DNA of 35,021 nucleotides from assembly GCF_000282355.1 (NCBI RefSeq), contig NZ_AKJL01000203.1, positions 1 to 35,021 of the forward strand, in the 5' to 3' direction. Origin of the DNA: Pseudomonas sp. GM49. Lineage in GTDB: Bacteria > Pseudomonadota > Gammaproteobacteria > Pseudomonadales > Pseudomonadaceae. Positions within the stretch are counted from its first letter, which is position 1; the number at the start of each line of letters is the position of its first letter. The notes under the pieces were generated by a model. The model saw only the letters and a program-made list of their open reading frames with translations, did not search any database and was not told where the DNA came from. Shown piece by piece: positions 8,196 to 17,626 of the stretch. A program made the position numbers and the translations under genes.

Positions 8196-8867
8196 TCAGC
8201 AGCTGCAAAGCGCGCTATCGAGCACTTTGCGCAACTCCAGCGGATGATCGACAACCACATCCGCACCCCAGTGACGCGGGTTATCGTCCGGGTGGATATA
8301 GCCGAAGGTCACCGCAGCAGTCTTGGTGCCGGCATCGCGGCCCGACTCGATGTCGCGCAAGTCGTCGCCTACGAACAGCACGCTGGCCGGGTCCAGGTCG
8401 AGCATCTTGCAGGCCAGGATCAGTGGCTCCGGATCCGGTTTGCTGTTCTTCACGTGATCCGGGCAGATCAGCAGCGCCGAACGTTCGGCCAGTCCCAGCT
8501 GTTGCATGATCGGTTCGGCGAAACGCAATGGCTTGTTGGTGACCACCCCCCAGATCAGGTTGGCTTTTTCGATGTCGGCGAGCAGCTCGGCCATGCCGTC
8601 GAACAGCTTGCTGTGAACGGCACAACCGACGAGGTAGCGCTCCAGGAATTCCAGGCGCAACTCTTCGAAACCCGGCGATTCCGGGTCCATGGCGAAGGTC
8701 ACTGCGACCATTGCCCTGGCGCCACCGGAAATCTCGTCGCGAATGTGCTTGTCGTTCATCGGTGGCAAGCCGCGGTCGGCACGCATCGCCTGACAGATCG
8801 CAATGAAGTCCGGCGCGGTGTCGAGCAGGGTGCCGTCCATGTCGAAAAGAACTGCTCTGATTGGCAT
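8196..8867 (-). CDS. mupP: N-acetylmuramic acid 6-phosphate phosphatase MupP
   Basis: A 223-residue HAD-family phosphatase. The nucleophile motif FDMDGTLLD (D9, D11) opens the protein, VTNKP supplies motif II, KPDPEPL motif III and FVGDDLRD motif IV; a helical cap lies at about 18-90. The genomic position, directly downstream of ubiG and upstream of yciK, is that of PA3172. There MupP dephosphorylates MurNAc 6-phosphate in the peptidoglycan recycling route that bypasses de novo UDP-MurNAc synthesis (AnmK-MupP-AmgK-MurU) and affects intrinsic fosfomycin resistance. Older annotation calls it phosphoglycolate phosphatase (Gph). The start lies four bases after the ubiG stop, so the two are likely translationally linked. 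Confidence 0.88.
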   Translation of the reverse strand: MPIRAVLFDMDGTLLDTAPDFIAICQAMRADRGLPPMNDKHIRDEISGGARAMVAVTFAMDPESPGFEELRLEFLERYLVGCAVHSKLFDGMAELLADIEKANLIWGVVTNKPLRFAEPIMQQLGLAERSALLICPDHVKNSKPDPEPLILACKMLDLDPASVLFVGDDLRDIESGRDAGTKTAAVTFGYIHPDDNPRHWGADVVVDHPLELRKVLDSALCSC

Positions 8868-8871
8868 CGGC

Positions 8872-9570
8872 TTATTCCTCGCGCAGGGTCTGGATCATGT
8901 AGTTGACGTCCACGTCGGCCGCCAGTTTGTAGTGTTTGGTCAGCGGGTTGTACGTCAGGCCGATGATGTCCTTGACGGTCAGTCCGGCCATGCGGCTCCA
9001 GGCTCCGAGTTCGGAAGGGCGGATGAATTTCTTGAAGTCGTGGGTGCCGCGGGGCAGCAGCTTCATGATGTATTCGGCGCCGACGATGGCGAACAGGTAC
9101 GCCTTCGGATTGCGGTTGATGGTGGAGAAGAACACCTGGCCGCCGGGCTTGACCATGCGGAAGCAGGCGCGGATCACCGAAGACGGGTCCGGTACGTGCT
9201 CAAGCATTTCCAGGCAGGTGACCACGTCGAACTGCTCGGGCATCTCCTCGGCCAGGGCTTCGGCGGTGATCTGCCGGTATTCGACGTTGACGCCCGACTC
9301 CAACTGATGCAACTGGGCAACCGCCAGCGGCGCTTCGCCCATGTCGATACCCATGACGGTCGCGCCGCGCTGGGCCATGGCTTCGCTGAGGATGCCGCCG
9401 CCGCAACCGACGTCGAGGACTTTTTTCCCGGCCAGGTTGACCCGTTCGTCAATCCAGTTGACCCGCAGCGGGTTGATGTCGTGCAGCGGTTTGAATTCGC
9501 TTTCGCGGTCCCACCAACGATGGGCCAGGGCCTCGAATTTGGCGATTTCGGCGTAGTCGACGTTGCTCAT
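8872..9570 (-). CDS. ubiG: Ubiquinone biosynthesis O-methyltransferase UbiG
   Basis: A 232-residue class I SAM-dependent methyltransferase. The SAM-binding glycine loop VLDVGCGGG is at 51-59, followed by acidic GIDMG and the post-motif [16 protein letters not shown], both typical of UbiG. The C-terminal part ([16 protein letters not shown], then NPLTKHYKL) is also UbiG-specific. It carries out both O-methylation steps of ubiquinone synthesis at the membrane-bound Ubi complex. The ATG at 9570 has GAGGA about eight bases upstream. It matches PA3171 by position. Confidence 0.93.
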   Translation of the reverse strand: MSNVDYAEIAKFEALAHRWWDRESEFKPLHDINPLRVNWIDERVNLAGKKVLDVGCGGGILSEAMAQRGATVMGIDMGEAPLAVAQLHQLESGVNVEYRQITAEALAEEMPEQFDVVTCLEMLEHVPDPSSVIRACFRMVKPGGQVFFSTINRNPKAYLFAIVGAEYIMKLLPRGTHDFKKFIRPSELGAWSRMAGLTVKDIIGLTYNPLTKHYKLAADVDVNYMIQTLREE

Positions 9571-9605
9571 GGTCTAAGTCCTCTAAAACTTGAAAAATCC
9601 TGTTG

Positions 9606-9624
9606 CCCCGGATGTGTTCCGGGG
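9606..9624 (-). terminator. GC-rich hairpin between mtaD and ubiG
   Basis: CCCCGGA (9606-9612) and TCCGGGG (9618-9624) form a seven-pair stem with a five-base loop just after the mtaD stop. In the leftward transcript it is followed by CAACAGGATTTTTC, a poor U tract, so it is at best an attenuator that would allow read-through into ubiG. Confidence 0.4.
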
Positions 9625-9627
9625 GGC

Positions 9628-10962
9628 TTACGATTCGATACGGCCGCTGATGCGCTGGCCCCAGGCCTTCGCGACAGCGCCAAGCTGTTGTTCATCCAGG
9701 CGTGTCAGGCGACGGTCGTCGAGCAGTTGCTTGCCGGCTACCCAAAGGTGCTTCACGCAGTCCCGGCCGGTGGCGTATATAAGTTGCGAAACCGGGTCGT
9801 AGACCGGTTGCTGGGCCAGGCCGGAGAGGTCGAAAGCGACCATGTCCGCGGCCTTGCCGATTTCCAGCGAGCCGGTTTCGGCCTCGATACCCAGAGCCCG
9901 GGCGCCGTTGAGGGTGGCCATGCGCAAGGCGCGATGGGCATCCAGCGCGGTGGCCGAGCCGGCGACAGCCTTGGCCAGCAAGGCCGCGGTGCGGGTTTCG
10001 CCGAGCAGGTCCAGGTCATTGTTGCTCGCCGCGCCATCGGTGCCGACCGCGACATTGACCCCAGCCTCCCACAAACGCTCGACGGGGCAGAAGCCGCTGG
10101 CCAGCTTCAGGTTCGACTCCGGGCAATGAATCACATTGCTGTTGCTTTCTACCAGCAGTGCCAGGTCTTCATCGCTGATCTGGGTCATGTGAACCGCCTG
10201 GAAGCGCGGCCCCAGCAAACCCAGGCGAGCCAGGCGGGCCAGCGGGCGTTCCCCGCGCTGCTCGACCGATTGCTGCACCTCGAACGCTGTTTCATGCACG
10301 TGCATGTGGATCGAGGCGTCCAGTTCTTCGGCGATCACCCGGATTTTTTCCAGGTTTTCGTCGCCTACGGTGTAGGGTGCATGGGGGCCGAAGGTGATTT
10401 TGATGCGCTCGTGGTGCTTGAGATCGCCAAACAGCTCAACGCCCTGACGAATGGCTTCGTCCGCCGTAGCAGCGCCCGGAATAGGGAAATCGAGGATCGG
10501 AATCGCGATCTGCGCGCGAATACCGCTGTTGTGCACGCGCTCGCTGGCAACCTTCGGGAAGAAGTACATGTCAGAAAAACAGGTGATGCCGCCTTTGATT
10601 TGCTCTGCGATGGCAAGGTCGGTGCCGTCGCGCACGAAGTCCTCGTCGACCCACTTGGCTTCGGCGGGCCAGATGTGGTTTTCCAGCCAGGTCATCAATG
10701 GCAGGTCATCGGCCAGGCCACGGAACAGCGTCATCGCCGCGTGCCCGTGGGCATTGATCAGCCCGGGGCTGAGCAACATGTCGGGCAATTCGCGGATTTC
10801 GGTTGCGTTAAGCTTCAGCGCGGCGGAACGTGGGCCGATAAACACGATGCGTCCATCACGGATGCCCACGCCATGTTCCTTGAGGACAACACCAGCGGGT
10901 TCGACGGGTACCAGCCAGGTCGGCAGCAATAACAGGTCGAGCGCAGCGGCAGTGTTCGGCAT
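9628..10962 (-). CDS. mtaD: Methylthioadenosine deaminase (TRZ/ATZ amidohydrolase)
   Basis: A 444-residue amidohydrolase, the same length as PA3170 of P. aeruginosa, which deaminates 5'-methylthioadenosine to methylthioinosine. Metal-binding HxH is H72/H74 in NAHGHAAM; further ligands are in MHVHETAFE near residue 225 and in the late aspartate of VGTDGAASN near 312. The HCPESN segment is typical of MTA/SAH deaminases. The frame stays open far upstream of ATG 10962, but that part is antisense to mtnA and is not protein-like. The gene is divergent from mtnA. In Pseudomonas the product is cleaved by methylthioinosine phosphorylase to methylthioribose 1-phosphate, the MtnA substrate. An S-adenosylhomocysteine or chlorohydrolase role is less likely. 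Confidence 0.88.
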   Translation of the reverse strand: MPNTAAALDLLLLPTWLVPVEPAGVVLKEHGVGIRDGRIVFIGPRSAALKLNATEIRELPDMLLSPGLINAHGHAAMTLFRGLADDLPLMTWLENHIWPAEAKWVDEDFVRDGTDLAIAEQIKGGITCFSDMYFFPKVASERVHNSGIRAQIAIPILDFPIPGAATADEAIRQGVELFGDLKHHERIKITFGPHAPYTVGDENLEKIRVIAEELDASIHMHVHETAFEVQQSVEQRGERPLARLARLGLLGPRFQAVHMTQISDEDLALLVESNSNVIHCPESNLKLASGFCPVERLWEAGVNVAVGTDGAASNNDLDLLGETRTAALLAKAVAGSATALDAHRALRMATLNGARALGIEAETGSLEIGKAADMVAFDLSGLAQQPVYDPVSQLIYATGRDCVKHLWVAGKQLLDDRRLTRLDEQQLGAVAKAWGQRISGRIES

Positions 10963-11070
10963 CGAGGGTCGGTTCCAGTGCTTTTGTAAAGGATGGCGAA
11001 GTATACCCGAGCGTCTTCGCGGGGGGATCGCTATAATCGGCGGCTTTTGTTCATGAGTGCGGGGTGAGGG
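10963..11070. promoter_or_regulatory. Divergent promoter region for mtaD and mtnA
   Basis: A perfect -10 box TATAAT at 11032-11037 faces mtnA, and TATACT on the minus strand (11005 to 11000) faces mtaD. The two -10 boxes are 26 bases apart, so the promoters are back to back and their -35 regions overlap. Neither -35 is close to TTGACA. The mtnA start has GGGG about six bases upstream. Confidence 0.5.
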
Positions 11071-12147
11071 ATGCGCGATCGACTGTTGGCTGCGGAAAAG
11101 GTAAAGGCCATCGATTGGCGTGATGGCGCTCTCCATCTGCTGGATCAGCGTATTTTGCCGTTCGAGGAAAACTGGATCGCCTACACCAGCGCCGCTGGCG
11201 TGGCCGAGGCCATTCGCTCGATGGTGGTGCGCGGTGCGCCGGCAATTGGTATCAGTGCCGCTTATGGCATCGTACTGGCGGCCCGCGCCCGGATTGCCGA
11301 AGGTGGCGACTGGTACGCTGCGCTGGAAGAGGATTTCATGCTGCTGGCCGATTCCCGTCCTACTGCGGTCAACCTGTTCTGGGCGCTGGGTCGCATGCAC
11401 GATCGGCTTGATCGCCTGAAAGACAATGCCGATCCGCTGGCGGTGCTGGAGGCCGAGGCCATCGCCATTCACGAAAGTGATCGCGAAGCCAACCTGACCA
11501 TGGCGCAACTGGGTGTCGACCTGATCCGCAAGCATCAGGGCAACGCTCAGGCGATCCTGACCCACTGCAACACCGGCGCGCTGGCCACGGGCGGCTTTGG
11601 CACGGCGCTGGGGGTGATTCGTGCTGCATTCATCGAGGGAATGGTCGAGCAGGTCTATGTCGACGAAACCCGCCCATGGCTGCAAGGCTCGCGACTGACC
11701 GCGTGGGAGCTGGCCAATGAAGGCATTCCCGTGACCCTCAATGTCGATTCCGCCGCGGCGCATATCATGAAGACCAAAGGCCCTACCTGGGTCATCGTCG
11801 GTGCTGACCGGATCACCGCCAATGGCGATGTGGCCAACAAGATCGGCACCTATCAACTGGCCGTCAACGCCATGCACCACGGCGTGCGCTTCATGGTGGT
11901 GGCACCGAGTTCGACCATCGACATGAATCTGGCCAGCGGCGATGACATTCCGATTGAAGAGCGTGATGGTCGCGAGTTGCTGGAGGTCGGTGGCAAGCGC
12001 GTCGGGGCCGACGTCGATGCCTTTAATCCGGTGTTCGACGTGACCCCGGCAGACCTGATCGATGCGATCGTCACCGAAAAAGGCATCGTCGAACGCCCGG
12101 ATACGGCGAAGATGGCTCAGTTGATGTGCCGTAAGCGTCTGCATTAA
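11071..12147 (+). CDS. mtnA: Methylthioribose-1-phosphate isomerase MtnA
   Basis: A 358-residue enzyme of the eIF2B-like isomerase family that converts 5-methylthioribose 1-phosphate to the ribulose form in methionine salvage. RGAPAIG (about 51-57) binds the phosphate, the catalytic cysteine lies in THCNTGAL near 170, and the catalytic aspartate in [11 protein letters not shown] near 250 is followed by NKIGTY. The ATG at 11071 is the first workable start; the ATG at 11053 runs into a stop after four codons. Position between mtaD and gyrA is the same as PA3169. Confidence 0.95.
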   Translation: MRDRLLAAEKVKAIDWRDGALHLLDQRILPFEENWIAYTSAAGVAEAIRSMVVRGAPAIGISAAYGIVLAARARIAEGGDWYAALEEDFMLLADSRPTAVNLFWALGRMHDRLDRLKDNADPLAVLEAEAIAIHESDREANLTMAQLGVDLIRKHQGNAQAILTHCNTGALATGGFGTALGVIRAAFIEGMVEQVYVDETRPWLQGSRLTAWELANEGIPVTLNVDSAAAHIMKTKGPTWVIVGADRITANGDVANKIGTYQLAVNAMHHGVRFMVVAPSSTIDMNLASGDDIPIEERDGRELLEVGGKRVGADVDAFNPVFDVTPADLIDAIVTEKGIVERPDTAKMAQLMCRKRLH

Positions 12148-12185
12148 TTATTGTTGGCGTCTGTTCAATCGCTTTCGTCGGATCG

Positions 12186-12260
12186 CCGCCCGGAGCAAGC
12201 CCGCTCCCACAGTGTTTTATGGTGTTCACAAAAACTGTGGGAGCGGGCTTGCCCGCGAAG
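12186..12260. repeat. REP pair, inverted arrangement
   Basis: CGGAGCAAGCCCGCTCCCACAG is followed about 25 bases later by its inverted complement CTGTGGGAGCGGGCTTGCCCGCG. Compared with the other three elements the two REP units point the other way (TGTGGGAG ends face inward). It lies just after mtnA and could act as the 3' hairpin of that transcript. Confidence 0.75.
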
Positions 12261-12577
12261 AGGCCCTCAAAGCCAACAAATCAACCCGAATCAGCCACAA
12301 ATTCTCCATTCAACGCAGCTCTAAGCCTCTCTCGTCCCCTTCAGGCCTGTCACCGGTCAACTAACTACTCTCCATGCGCATCTGGGGGATAGGTGCGTGG
12401 CGGCTCTTGTGATAACATCCGGCGGTTTCCATGGTTGCCCCGCGGGGTGACCTTTACTGCGCAGATCCATGGCATAACTCGTTGATTTGTCGTAAGTCGG
12501 TACATGGCACTCAGCCTGTATCGGCGAGCTTCGTTGGTCCTGACGAAGTTTCACCAGAAAAAGGAATCAGGCTTCTC
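12261..12577 (+). promoter_or_regulatory. gyrA upstream region
   Basis: Some 317 bases between the REP pair and the gyrA start with no supportable gene. The frame that becomes gyrA is open from 12431, but the extra residues do not resemble GyrA. A GATAAC at 12411-12416 preceded by TTGT is a possible extended -10, without a good -35; I cannot place the promoter firmly. Confidence 0.35.
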
Positions 12578-15232
12578 ATGGGCGAACTGGCCAAAGAAAT
12601 CCTCCCGGTCAATATCGAAGACGAGCTGAAGCAGTCCTACCTCGACTATGCGATGAGCGTAATTGTCGGGCGGGCACTGCCGGATGCGCGCGATGGCTTG
12701 AAGCCCGTGCACCGGCGTGTGCTGTTTGCGATGAGCGAGCTGGGCAACGACTTCAACAAGCCGTACAAGAAATCTGCCCGTGTTGTCGGTGACGTGATCG
12801 GTAAGTATCACCCGCACGGTGATACTGCGGTGTACGACACCATCGTCCGGATGGCGCAGCCATTCTCCCTGCGCTACCTGCTGGTAGACGGCCAGGGCAA
12901 CTTCGGTTCGGTGGACGGCGACAATGCCGCGGCCATGCGATACACCGAAGTGCGCATGACCAAGCTGGCGCACGAGCTGCTGGCTGACCTGCATAAAGAA
13001 ACCGTGGACTGGGTGCCGAACTACGACGGCACCGAAATGATCCCGGCGGTCATGCCGACCCGTATTCCCAACCTGCTGGTCAACGGCTCCAGCGGTATCG
13101 CCGTGGGCATGGCGACCAACATTCCGCCGCACAACCTCGGTGAAGTCATCGACGGTTGCCTGGCGCTCATCGACAACCCCGAGCTGACTGTCGATGAACT
13201 GATGCAATACATCCCCGGTCCGGACTTCCCGACCGCCGCGATCATCAATGGTCGCGCCGGTATCATCGAAGCCTACCGCACCGGCCGCGGCCGCATTTAC
13301 ATGCGTGCCCGCTCGATGATCGAAGACATCGACAAGGTCGGTGGTCGTCAGCAGATCGTCATCACCGAACTCCCTTACCAGCTGAACAAGGCGCGACTGA
13401 TCGAGAAGATCGCCGAGCTGGTCAAAGAGAAGAAGCTCGAAGGTATCACCGAACTGCGCGACGAGTCCGACAAGGACGGTATGCGCGTGGTAATCGAGCT
13501 GCGTCGCGGCGAAGTGCCTGAGGTCATCCTCAACAACCTCTACGCCCAGACCCAGCTGCAAGCAGTGTTCGGTATCAACATCGTTGCGCTGATCGACGGC
13601 CGTCCGCGGATCCTGAACCTCAAGGACCTGCTGGAAGCTTTCGTCCGTCACCGCCGCGAAGTGGTGACCCGTCGTACCGTGTTCGAACTGCGCAAGGCGC
13701 GCGAGCGTGGTCACATCCTTGAAGGTCAAGCGGTTGCCCTGTCGAACATCGATCCGGTCATCGCCCTGATCAAGGCCTCGCCAACCCCGTCGGAAGCCAA
13801 GGAAGCGCTGGTCAGCACCCCTTGGGAGTCCTCGGCTGTGGTGGCGATGGTGGAACGTGCTGGCGCCGATTCGTGCCGTCCGGAAAACCTCGATCCGCAA
13901 TACGGTCTGCGCGACGGCAAGTACTTCCTGTCGCCAGAACAGGCGCAAGCCATTCTGGAACTGCGTCTGCACCGCCTGACCGGTCTGGAACACGAAAAAC
14001 TGCTGGCCGAGTATCAAGAGATCCTCAACCAGATTGGCGAGCTGATCCGCATCCTCAACAGCGCCACGCGCCTGATGGAAGTGATCCGCGAAGAGCTGGA
14101 AGTGATTCGCGCCGAATACGGCGACGTACGTCGCACCGAGATTCTCGATGCCCGTCTCGACCTGACCCTGGGTGACATGATCCCGGAAGAAGAGCGCGTC
14201 GTGACCATTTCCCACGGTGGCTATGCCAAGACCCAGCCGCTGGCTGCGTATCAGGCCCAGCGTCGTGGCGGTAAAGGCAAGTCGGCAACCGGCGTCAAGG
14301 ATGAGGACTACATTGCTCACCTGCTGGTTGCCAACAGCCACACCACGCTGCTGCTGTTCTCCAGCAAGGGCAAGGTGTACTGGCTGAAAACCTACGAAAT
14401 CCCTGAAGCGTCCCGCGCTGCCCGTGGTCGTCCGCTGGTCAACCTGCTGCCGCTGGACGACGGTGAGTACATCACCACCATGCTGCCGGTCGAGGAGTAC
14501 ACCGAAGGTCACTACATCTTCATGGCCACCGCCAACGGCACCGTGAAGAAGACCCCGCTGGAATCCTTCAGCCGTCAACGCAGCGTCGGCCTGATCGCGC
14601 TGGAGCTGGACGAAGGTGACGTGCTGATTTCCGCGGCCATCACCGATGGCGAGCGTGAAGTCATGCTGTTCTCCGACGGCGGCAAGGTTACCCGCTTCAA
14701 GGAATCCGACGTTCGCGCCATGGGCCGTACCGCCCGCGGCGTGCGCGGCATGCGTCTGCCGGAAGGCCAGAAGCTGATTTCCATGCTGATCCCGGAAGAA
14801 GGCAGCCAGATCCTCACCGCTTCCGAGCGTGGTTTCGGCAAGCGCACCGCGATCACCGAGTTCCCTGAGTACAAGCGTGGCGGTCAGGGCGTTATTGCCA
14901 TGGTCAGCAACGAGCGTAACGGCCGTCTGGTCGGTGCGGTACAGGTGCTCGACGGCGAGGAAATCATGTTGATTTCCGACCAGGGCACCCTGGTCCGTAC
15001 CCGTGTCGACGAAGTCTCCAGCCTGGGCCGTAACACCCAGGGGGTGACCCTGATCAAACTGGCCAACGATGAAACGCTGGTTGGGCTGGAGCGGGTTCAG
15101 GAGCCGTCGGAAGTCGAGGGTGAAGAGCTCGAAGGTGAAGAGGGTGACGGGTTTGTCGGTGAGGTCGTAATTGACGACGTTGCCGAAGACCAGCAACTCG
15201 ACGCCGCTGCTGACGAAGAACCACAGGAATAA
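12578..15232 (+). CDS. gyrA: DNA gyrase subunit A
   Basis: An 884-residue subunit of DNA gyrase, which introduces negative supercoils as GyrA2GyrB2. Counting from ATG 12578 (AAGGA at 12561-12565), the catalytic tyrosine is Y122 in [10 protein letters not shown]. The quinolone-resistance region reads GDTAVYD at 81-87: T83 and D87 are the normal residues for Pseudomonas, so no resistance substitution is visible. The C-terminal beta-pinwheel carries the GyrA box QRRGGKG needed for DNA wrapping, and the protein ends in an acidic tail. It heads the conserved gyrA-serC-...-rpsA gene order but is followed by its own terminator-like hairpin and a REPIN, so it is probably mostly a separate transcript. 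Confidence 0.98.
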   Translation: MGELAKEILPVNIEDELKQSYLDYAMSVIVGRALPDARDGLKPVHRRVLFAMSELGNDFNKPYKKSARVVGDVIGKYHPHGDTAVYDTIVRMAQPFSLRYLLVDGQGNFGSVDGDNAAAMRYTEVRMTKLAHELLADLHKETVDWVPNYDGTEMIPAVMPTRIPNLLVNGSSGIAVGMATNIPPHNLGEVIDGCLALIDNPELTVDELMQYIPGPDFPTAAIINGRAGIIEAYRTGRGRIYMRARSMIEDIDKVGGRQQIVITELPYQLNKARLIEKIAELVKEKKLEGITELRDESDKDGMRVVIELRRGEVPEVILNNLYAQTQLQAVFGINIVALIDGRPRILNLKDLLEAFVRHRREVVTRRTVFELRKARERGHILEGQAVALSNIDPVIALIKASPTPSEAKEALVSTPWESSAVVAMVERAGADSCRPENLDPQYGLRDGKYFLSPEQAQAILELRLHRLTGLEHEKLLAEYQEILNQIGELIRILNSATRLMEVIREELEVIRAEYGDVRRTEILDARLDLTLGDMIPEEERVVTISHGGYAKTQPLAAYQAQRRGGKGKSATGVKDEDYIAHLLVANSHTTLLLFSSKGKVYWLKTYEIPEASRAARGRPLVNLLPLDDGEYITTMLPVEEYTEGHYIFMATANGTVKKTPLESFSRQRSVGLIALELDEGDVLISAAITDGEREVMLFSDGGKVTRFKESDVRAMGRTARGVRGMRLPEGQKLISMLIPEEGSQILTASERGFGKRTAITEFPEYKRGGQGVIAMVSNERNGRLVGAVQVLDGEEIMLISDQGTLVRTRVDEVSSLGRNTQGVTLIKLANDETLVGLERVQEPSEVEGEELEGEEGDGFVGEVVIDDVAEDQQLDAAADEEPQE

Positions 15233-15241
15233 GCGGGTAAG

Positions 15242-15278
15242 CAGGGGGCGGATGAGAATTCGCCCCCTCGTTGTTTGT
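15242..15278 (+). terminator. Probable gyrA terminator
   Basis: GGGGGCG (15244-15250) pairs with CGCCCCC (15261-15267) and is followed by TCGTTGTTTGT. The stem is strong, the U tract interrupted, so some read-through into serC is possible. Confidence 0.6.
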
Positions 15279-15302
15279 CCGTACGGAAATACTGAAATCC
15301 CA

Positions 15303-15402
15303 TGTAGGAGCGAGCTTGCTCGCGATGGTCGTCAACGATAACGCAGGGCGTCTGGTGCACCCTTGTGCTCTCAGGTTTTTCGCGAGCAAGCTCGCTCCTA
15401 CA
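15303..15402. repeat. REPIN (TGTAGGAGCGAG type)
   Basis: The left arm (15303-15325) begins TGTAGGAGCGAGCTTGC and the right arm (15380-15402) is its exact inverted complement, 23 bases each. The core is closely similar to the element at 8075-8188 and in the same orientation. It occupies most of the gap between the gyrA terminator and serC. Confidence 0.85.
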
Positions 15403-15433
15403 GTGATACCACCAAATCAGAGCGAGATTGGAT

Positions 15434-16519
15434 GTGAGCAAGAGAGCCTATAACTTCTGTGCCGGTCCTGCGGCGCTTCCCGAAGCTGTCCTGCAGCGCG
15501 CCCAGGGTGAACTCCTCGATTGGCACGGCAAGGGTCTGTCGGTCATGGAAATGAGCCATCGCAGTGATGAGTTCGTGTCCATTGCCACCAAGGCCGAGCA
15601 GGATCTGCGTGATCTGCTGAATATCCCCTCGAACTATAAAGTGCTGTTTCTGCAAGGTGGCGCCAGCCAGCAATTTGCTCAGATTCCGCTGAACCTGTTG
15701 CCGGAAAACGGCTCGGCCGACTATATCGATACCGGTATCTGGTCGCAGAAAGCCATCGAAGAAGCGTCGCGCTACGGCCACGTCAACGTTGCCGGCACCG
15801 CCAAGCCTTACGACTATTTCGCCATTCCCGGCCAGAACGAATGGAAGTTGTCGAAAGACGCGGCCTACGTCCACTACGCGCCGAACGAAACCATTGGCGG
15901 CCTGGAATTCCAGTGGATTCCCGAGACCGGTGACGTTCCGCTGGTGGCTGACATGTCCTCCGACATCCTGTCGCGTCCGGTGGATGTTTCGCGTTTCGGC
16001 ATGATCTACGCCGGCGCGCAGAAAAACATCGGCCCGAGCGGCATCGTGGTCAACATCGTTCGCGAAGACCTGCTGGGCAACGCCCGCTCCATTTGCCCGA
16101 CTATGCTCAATTACAAGGTCGCGGCCGACAACGGCTCGATGTACAACACACCGCCGACCCTGGCGTGGTACTTGTCCGGCCTGGTGTTCGAGTGGCTGAA
16201 AGAACAGGGCGGTGTCGAAGCCATCGGAAAGCTCAATGAAGTCAAGCAGCGCACGTTATATGGCTTCATCGATGCCAGCGATCTGTACAGCAACCCGATC
16301 AATAAGTCGGACCGCTCGTGGATGAACGTGCCGTTCCGCCTGGCAGACGATCGTCTGGACAAGCCGTTCCTGGCCGGTGCCGACGAGCGTGGTCTGTTGA
16401 ACCTCAAGGGTCACCGTTCCGTGGGCGGTATGCGCGCCTCCATCTATAACGCCGTCGACATCAACGCCGTCAACGCGCTGGTTTCGTACATGGCAGAGTT
16501 CGAGAAGGAACACGGCTAA
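15434..16519 (+). CDS. serC: Phosphoserine aminotransferase SerC
   Basis: A 361-residue class V PLP aminotransferase that makes 3-phosphoserine for serine and takes part in PLP synthesis (also called PdxF). The start MSKRAYNFCAGPAALP is typical; GTG 15434 gives the usual Pseudomonas length, with GCGAG about nine bases upstream. The PLP lysine is K197 in YAGAQKNIGP; substrate-binding residues are in GGASQQF (75-81) and in HRSVGGMRAS near the end. The stop TAA shares its last A with the pheA start (TAATG), showing tight coupling. It opens the amino-acid part of the supraoperon. Confidence 0.97.
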   Translation: MSKRAYNFCAGPAALPEAVLQRAQGELLDWHGKGLSVMEMSHRSDEFVSIATKAEQDLRDLLNIPSNYKVLFLQGGASQQFAQIPLNLLPENGSADYIDTGIWSQKAIEEASRYGHVNVAGTAKPYDYFAIPGQNEWKLSKDAAYVHYAPNETIGGLEFQWIPETGDVPLVADMSSDILSRPVDVSRFGMIYAGAQKNIGPSGIVVNIVREDLLGNARSICPTMLNYKVAADNGSMYNTPPTLAWYLSGLVFEWLKEQGGVEAIGKLNEVKQRTLYGFIDASDLYSNPINKSDRSWMNVPFRLADDRLDKPFLAGADERGLLNLKGHRSVGGMRASIYNAVDINAVNALVSYMAEFEKEHG

Positions 16520-17613
16520 TGTCTGAGCAAGAACTCAAGGCACTGCGTCTGCGCATTGATGCCCTGGACGAAAAGGTCCTGGAGCTGATCAGTGAGCGTG
16601 CGCGCTGCGCCCAGGAAGTCGCGCGAGTAAAGATGGCCTCGCTGGCCGAAGGCGAAGTGCCGGTGTTCTATCGTCCTGAGCGCGAAGCTCAAGTGCTCAA
16701 GCGTGTCATGGAGCGTAATCAGGGGCCGCTGGGCAACGAAGAGATGGCGCGGTTGTTCCGTGAAATCATGTCTTCGTGCCTGGCGCTCGAGCAGCCGCTG
16801 AAAGTGGCTTATCTCGGCCCTGAAGGCACCTTCACTCAAGCAGCGGCCATGAAGCACTTTGGTCACGCGGTGATCAGCAAGCCGATGGCGGCGATCGACG
16901 AAGTGTTCCGTGAAGTGGCGGCCGGTGCGGTGAATTTTGGCGTGGTGCCGGTGGAAAACTCTACCGAAGGTGCAGTCAACCACACCCTCGACAGCTTCCT
17001 CGAGCATGACATGGTGATCTGCGGCGAAGTCGAACTGCGTATCCACCATCATCTGTTGGTCGGTGAAAACACCAAGACCGACAGCATCAGTCGCATCTAC
17101 TCCCACGCCCAGTCCCTGGCCCAGTGCCGCAAGTGGCTGGACTCCCACTACCCGAATGTCGAGCGTGTGGCGGTGTCCAGTAACGCCGAAGCCGCCAAGC
17201 GGGTCAAGGGCGAGTGGAACTCGGCGGCGATTGCCGGCGACATGGCGGCCGGCCTGTACGGCTTGACCCGTTTGGCCGAGAAGATCGAGGATCGCCCGGA
17301 CAACTCCACGCGCTTCCTGATGATCGGTAATCAGGAAGTGCCGCCGACCGGCGACGACAAGACTTCTATTATCGTCTCTATGAGCAACAAGCCAGGTGCG
17401 CTGCATGAGTTGCTGGTGCCGTTCCACGACAATGGCATCGACCTGACGCGAATCGAGACTCGTCCGTCGCGCAGCGGTAAATGGACCTATGTGTTCTTCA
17501 TCGATTTTGTCGGCCATCATCGCGACCCGCTGGTCAAAGGTGTGCTGGAAAAGATCAGTCAGGAAGCAGTGGCACTCAAAGTGCTGGGCTCCTACCCGAA
17601 AGCAGTTCTCTAA
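16519..17613 (+). CDS. pheA: Bifunctional chorismate mutase/prephenate dehydratase PheA
   Basis: A 364-residue P-protein. The AroQ-type chorismate mutase is at 1-90, prephenate dehydratase at about 94-270 with the catalytic TRF (264-266), and a C-terminal ACT domain at about 280-360. The ACT domain carries GALH (293-296) and an ETRP variant (313-316) of the ESRP phenylalanine-binding motif, so feedback inhibition by phenylalanine is expected. It converts chorismate to prephenate and then phenylpyruvate. The start overlaps the serC stop by one base; hisC begins 13 bases after its stop. Confidence 0.96.
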   Translation: MSEQELKALRLRIDALDEKVLELISERARCAQEVARVKMASLAEGEVPVFYRPEREAQVLKRVMERNQGPLGNEEMARLFREIMSSCLALEQPLKVAYLGPEGTFTQAAAMKHFGHAVISKPMAAIDEVFREVAAGAVNFGVVPVENSTEGAVNHTLDSFLEHDMVICGEVELRIHHHLLVGENTKTDSISRIYSHAQSLAQCRKWLDSHYPNVERVAVSSNAEAAKRVKGEWNSAAIAGDMAAGLYGLTRLAEKIEDRPDNSTRFLMIGNQEVPPTGDDKTSIIVSMSNKPGALHELLVPFHDNGIDLTRIETRPSRSGKWTYVFFIDFVGHHRDPLVKGVLEKISQEAVALKVLGSYPKAVL

Positions 17614-17626
17614 GGGGCGGTAGCAA

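Noticed and set aside
8803..10932. 709-codon plus-strand frame across the mupP start, ubiG and mtaD
   Set aside because: It runs opposite three well-identified minus-strand genes and its translation has no family features.
12653..12840. Fluoroquinolone-resistance change at GyrA position 83
   Set aside because: Threonine at 83 is the normal Pseudomonas residue, and D87 is also unchanged.
12551..15196. 881-codon open frame on the minus strand opposite gyrA
   Set aside because: It is an antisense shadow of a high-GC gene: low complexity, rich in H, Q, V, D and G, and no recognisable domain. gyrA on the plus strand is certain.
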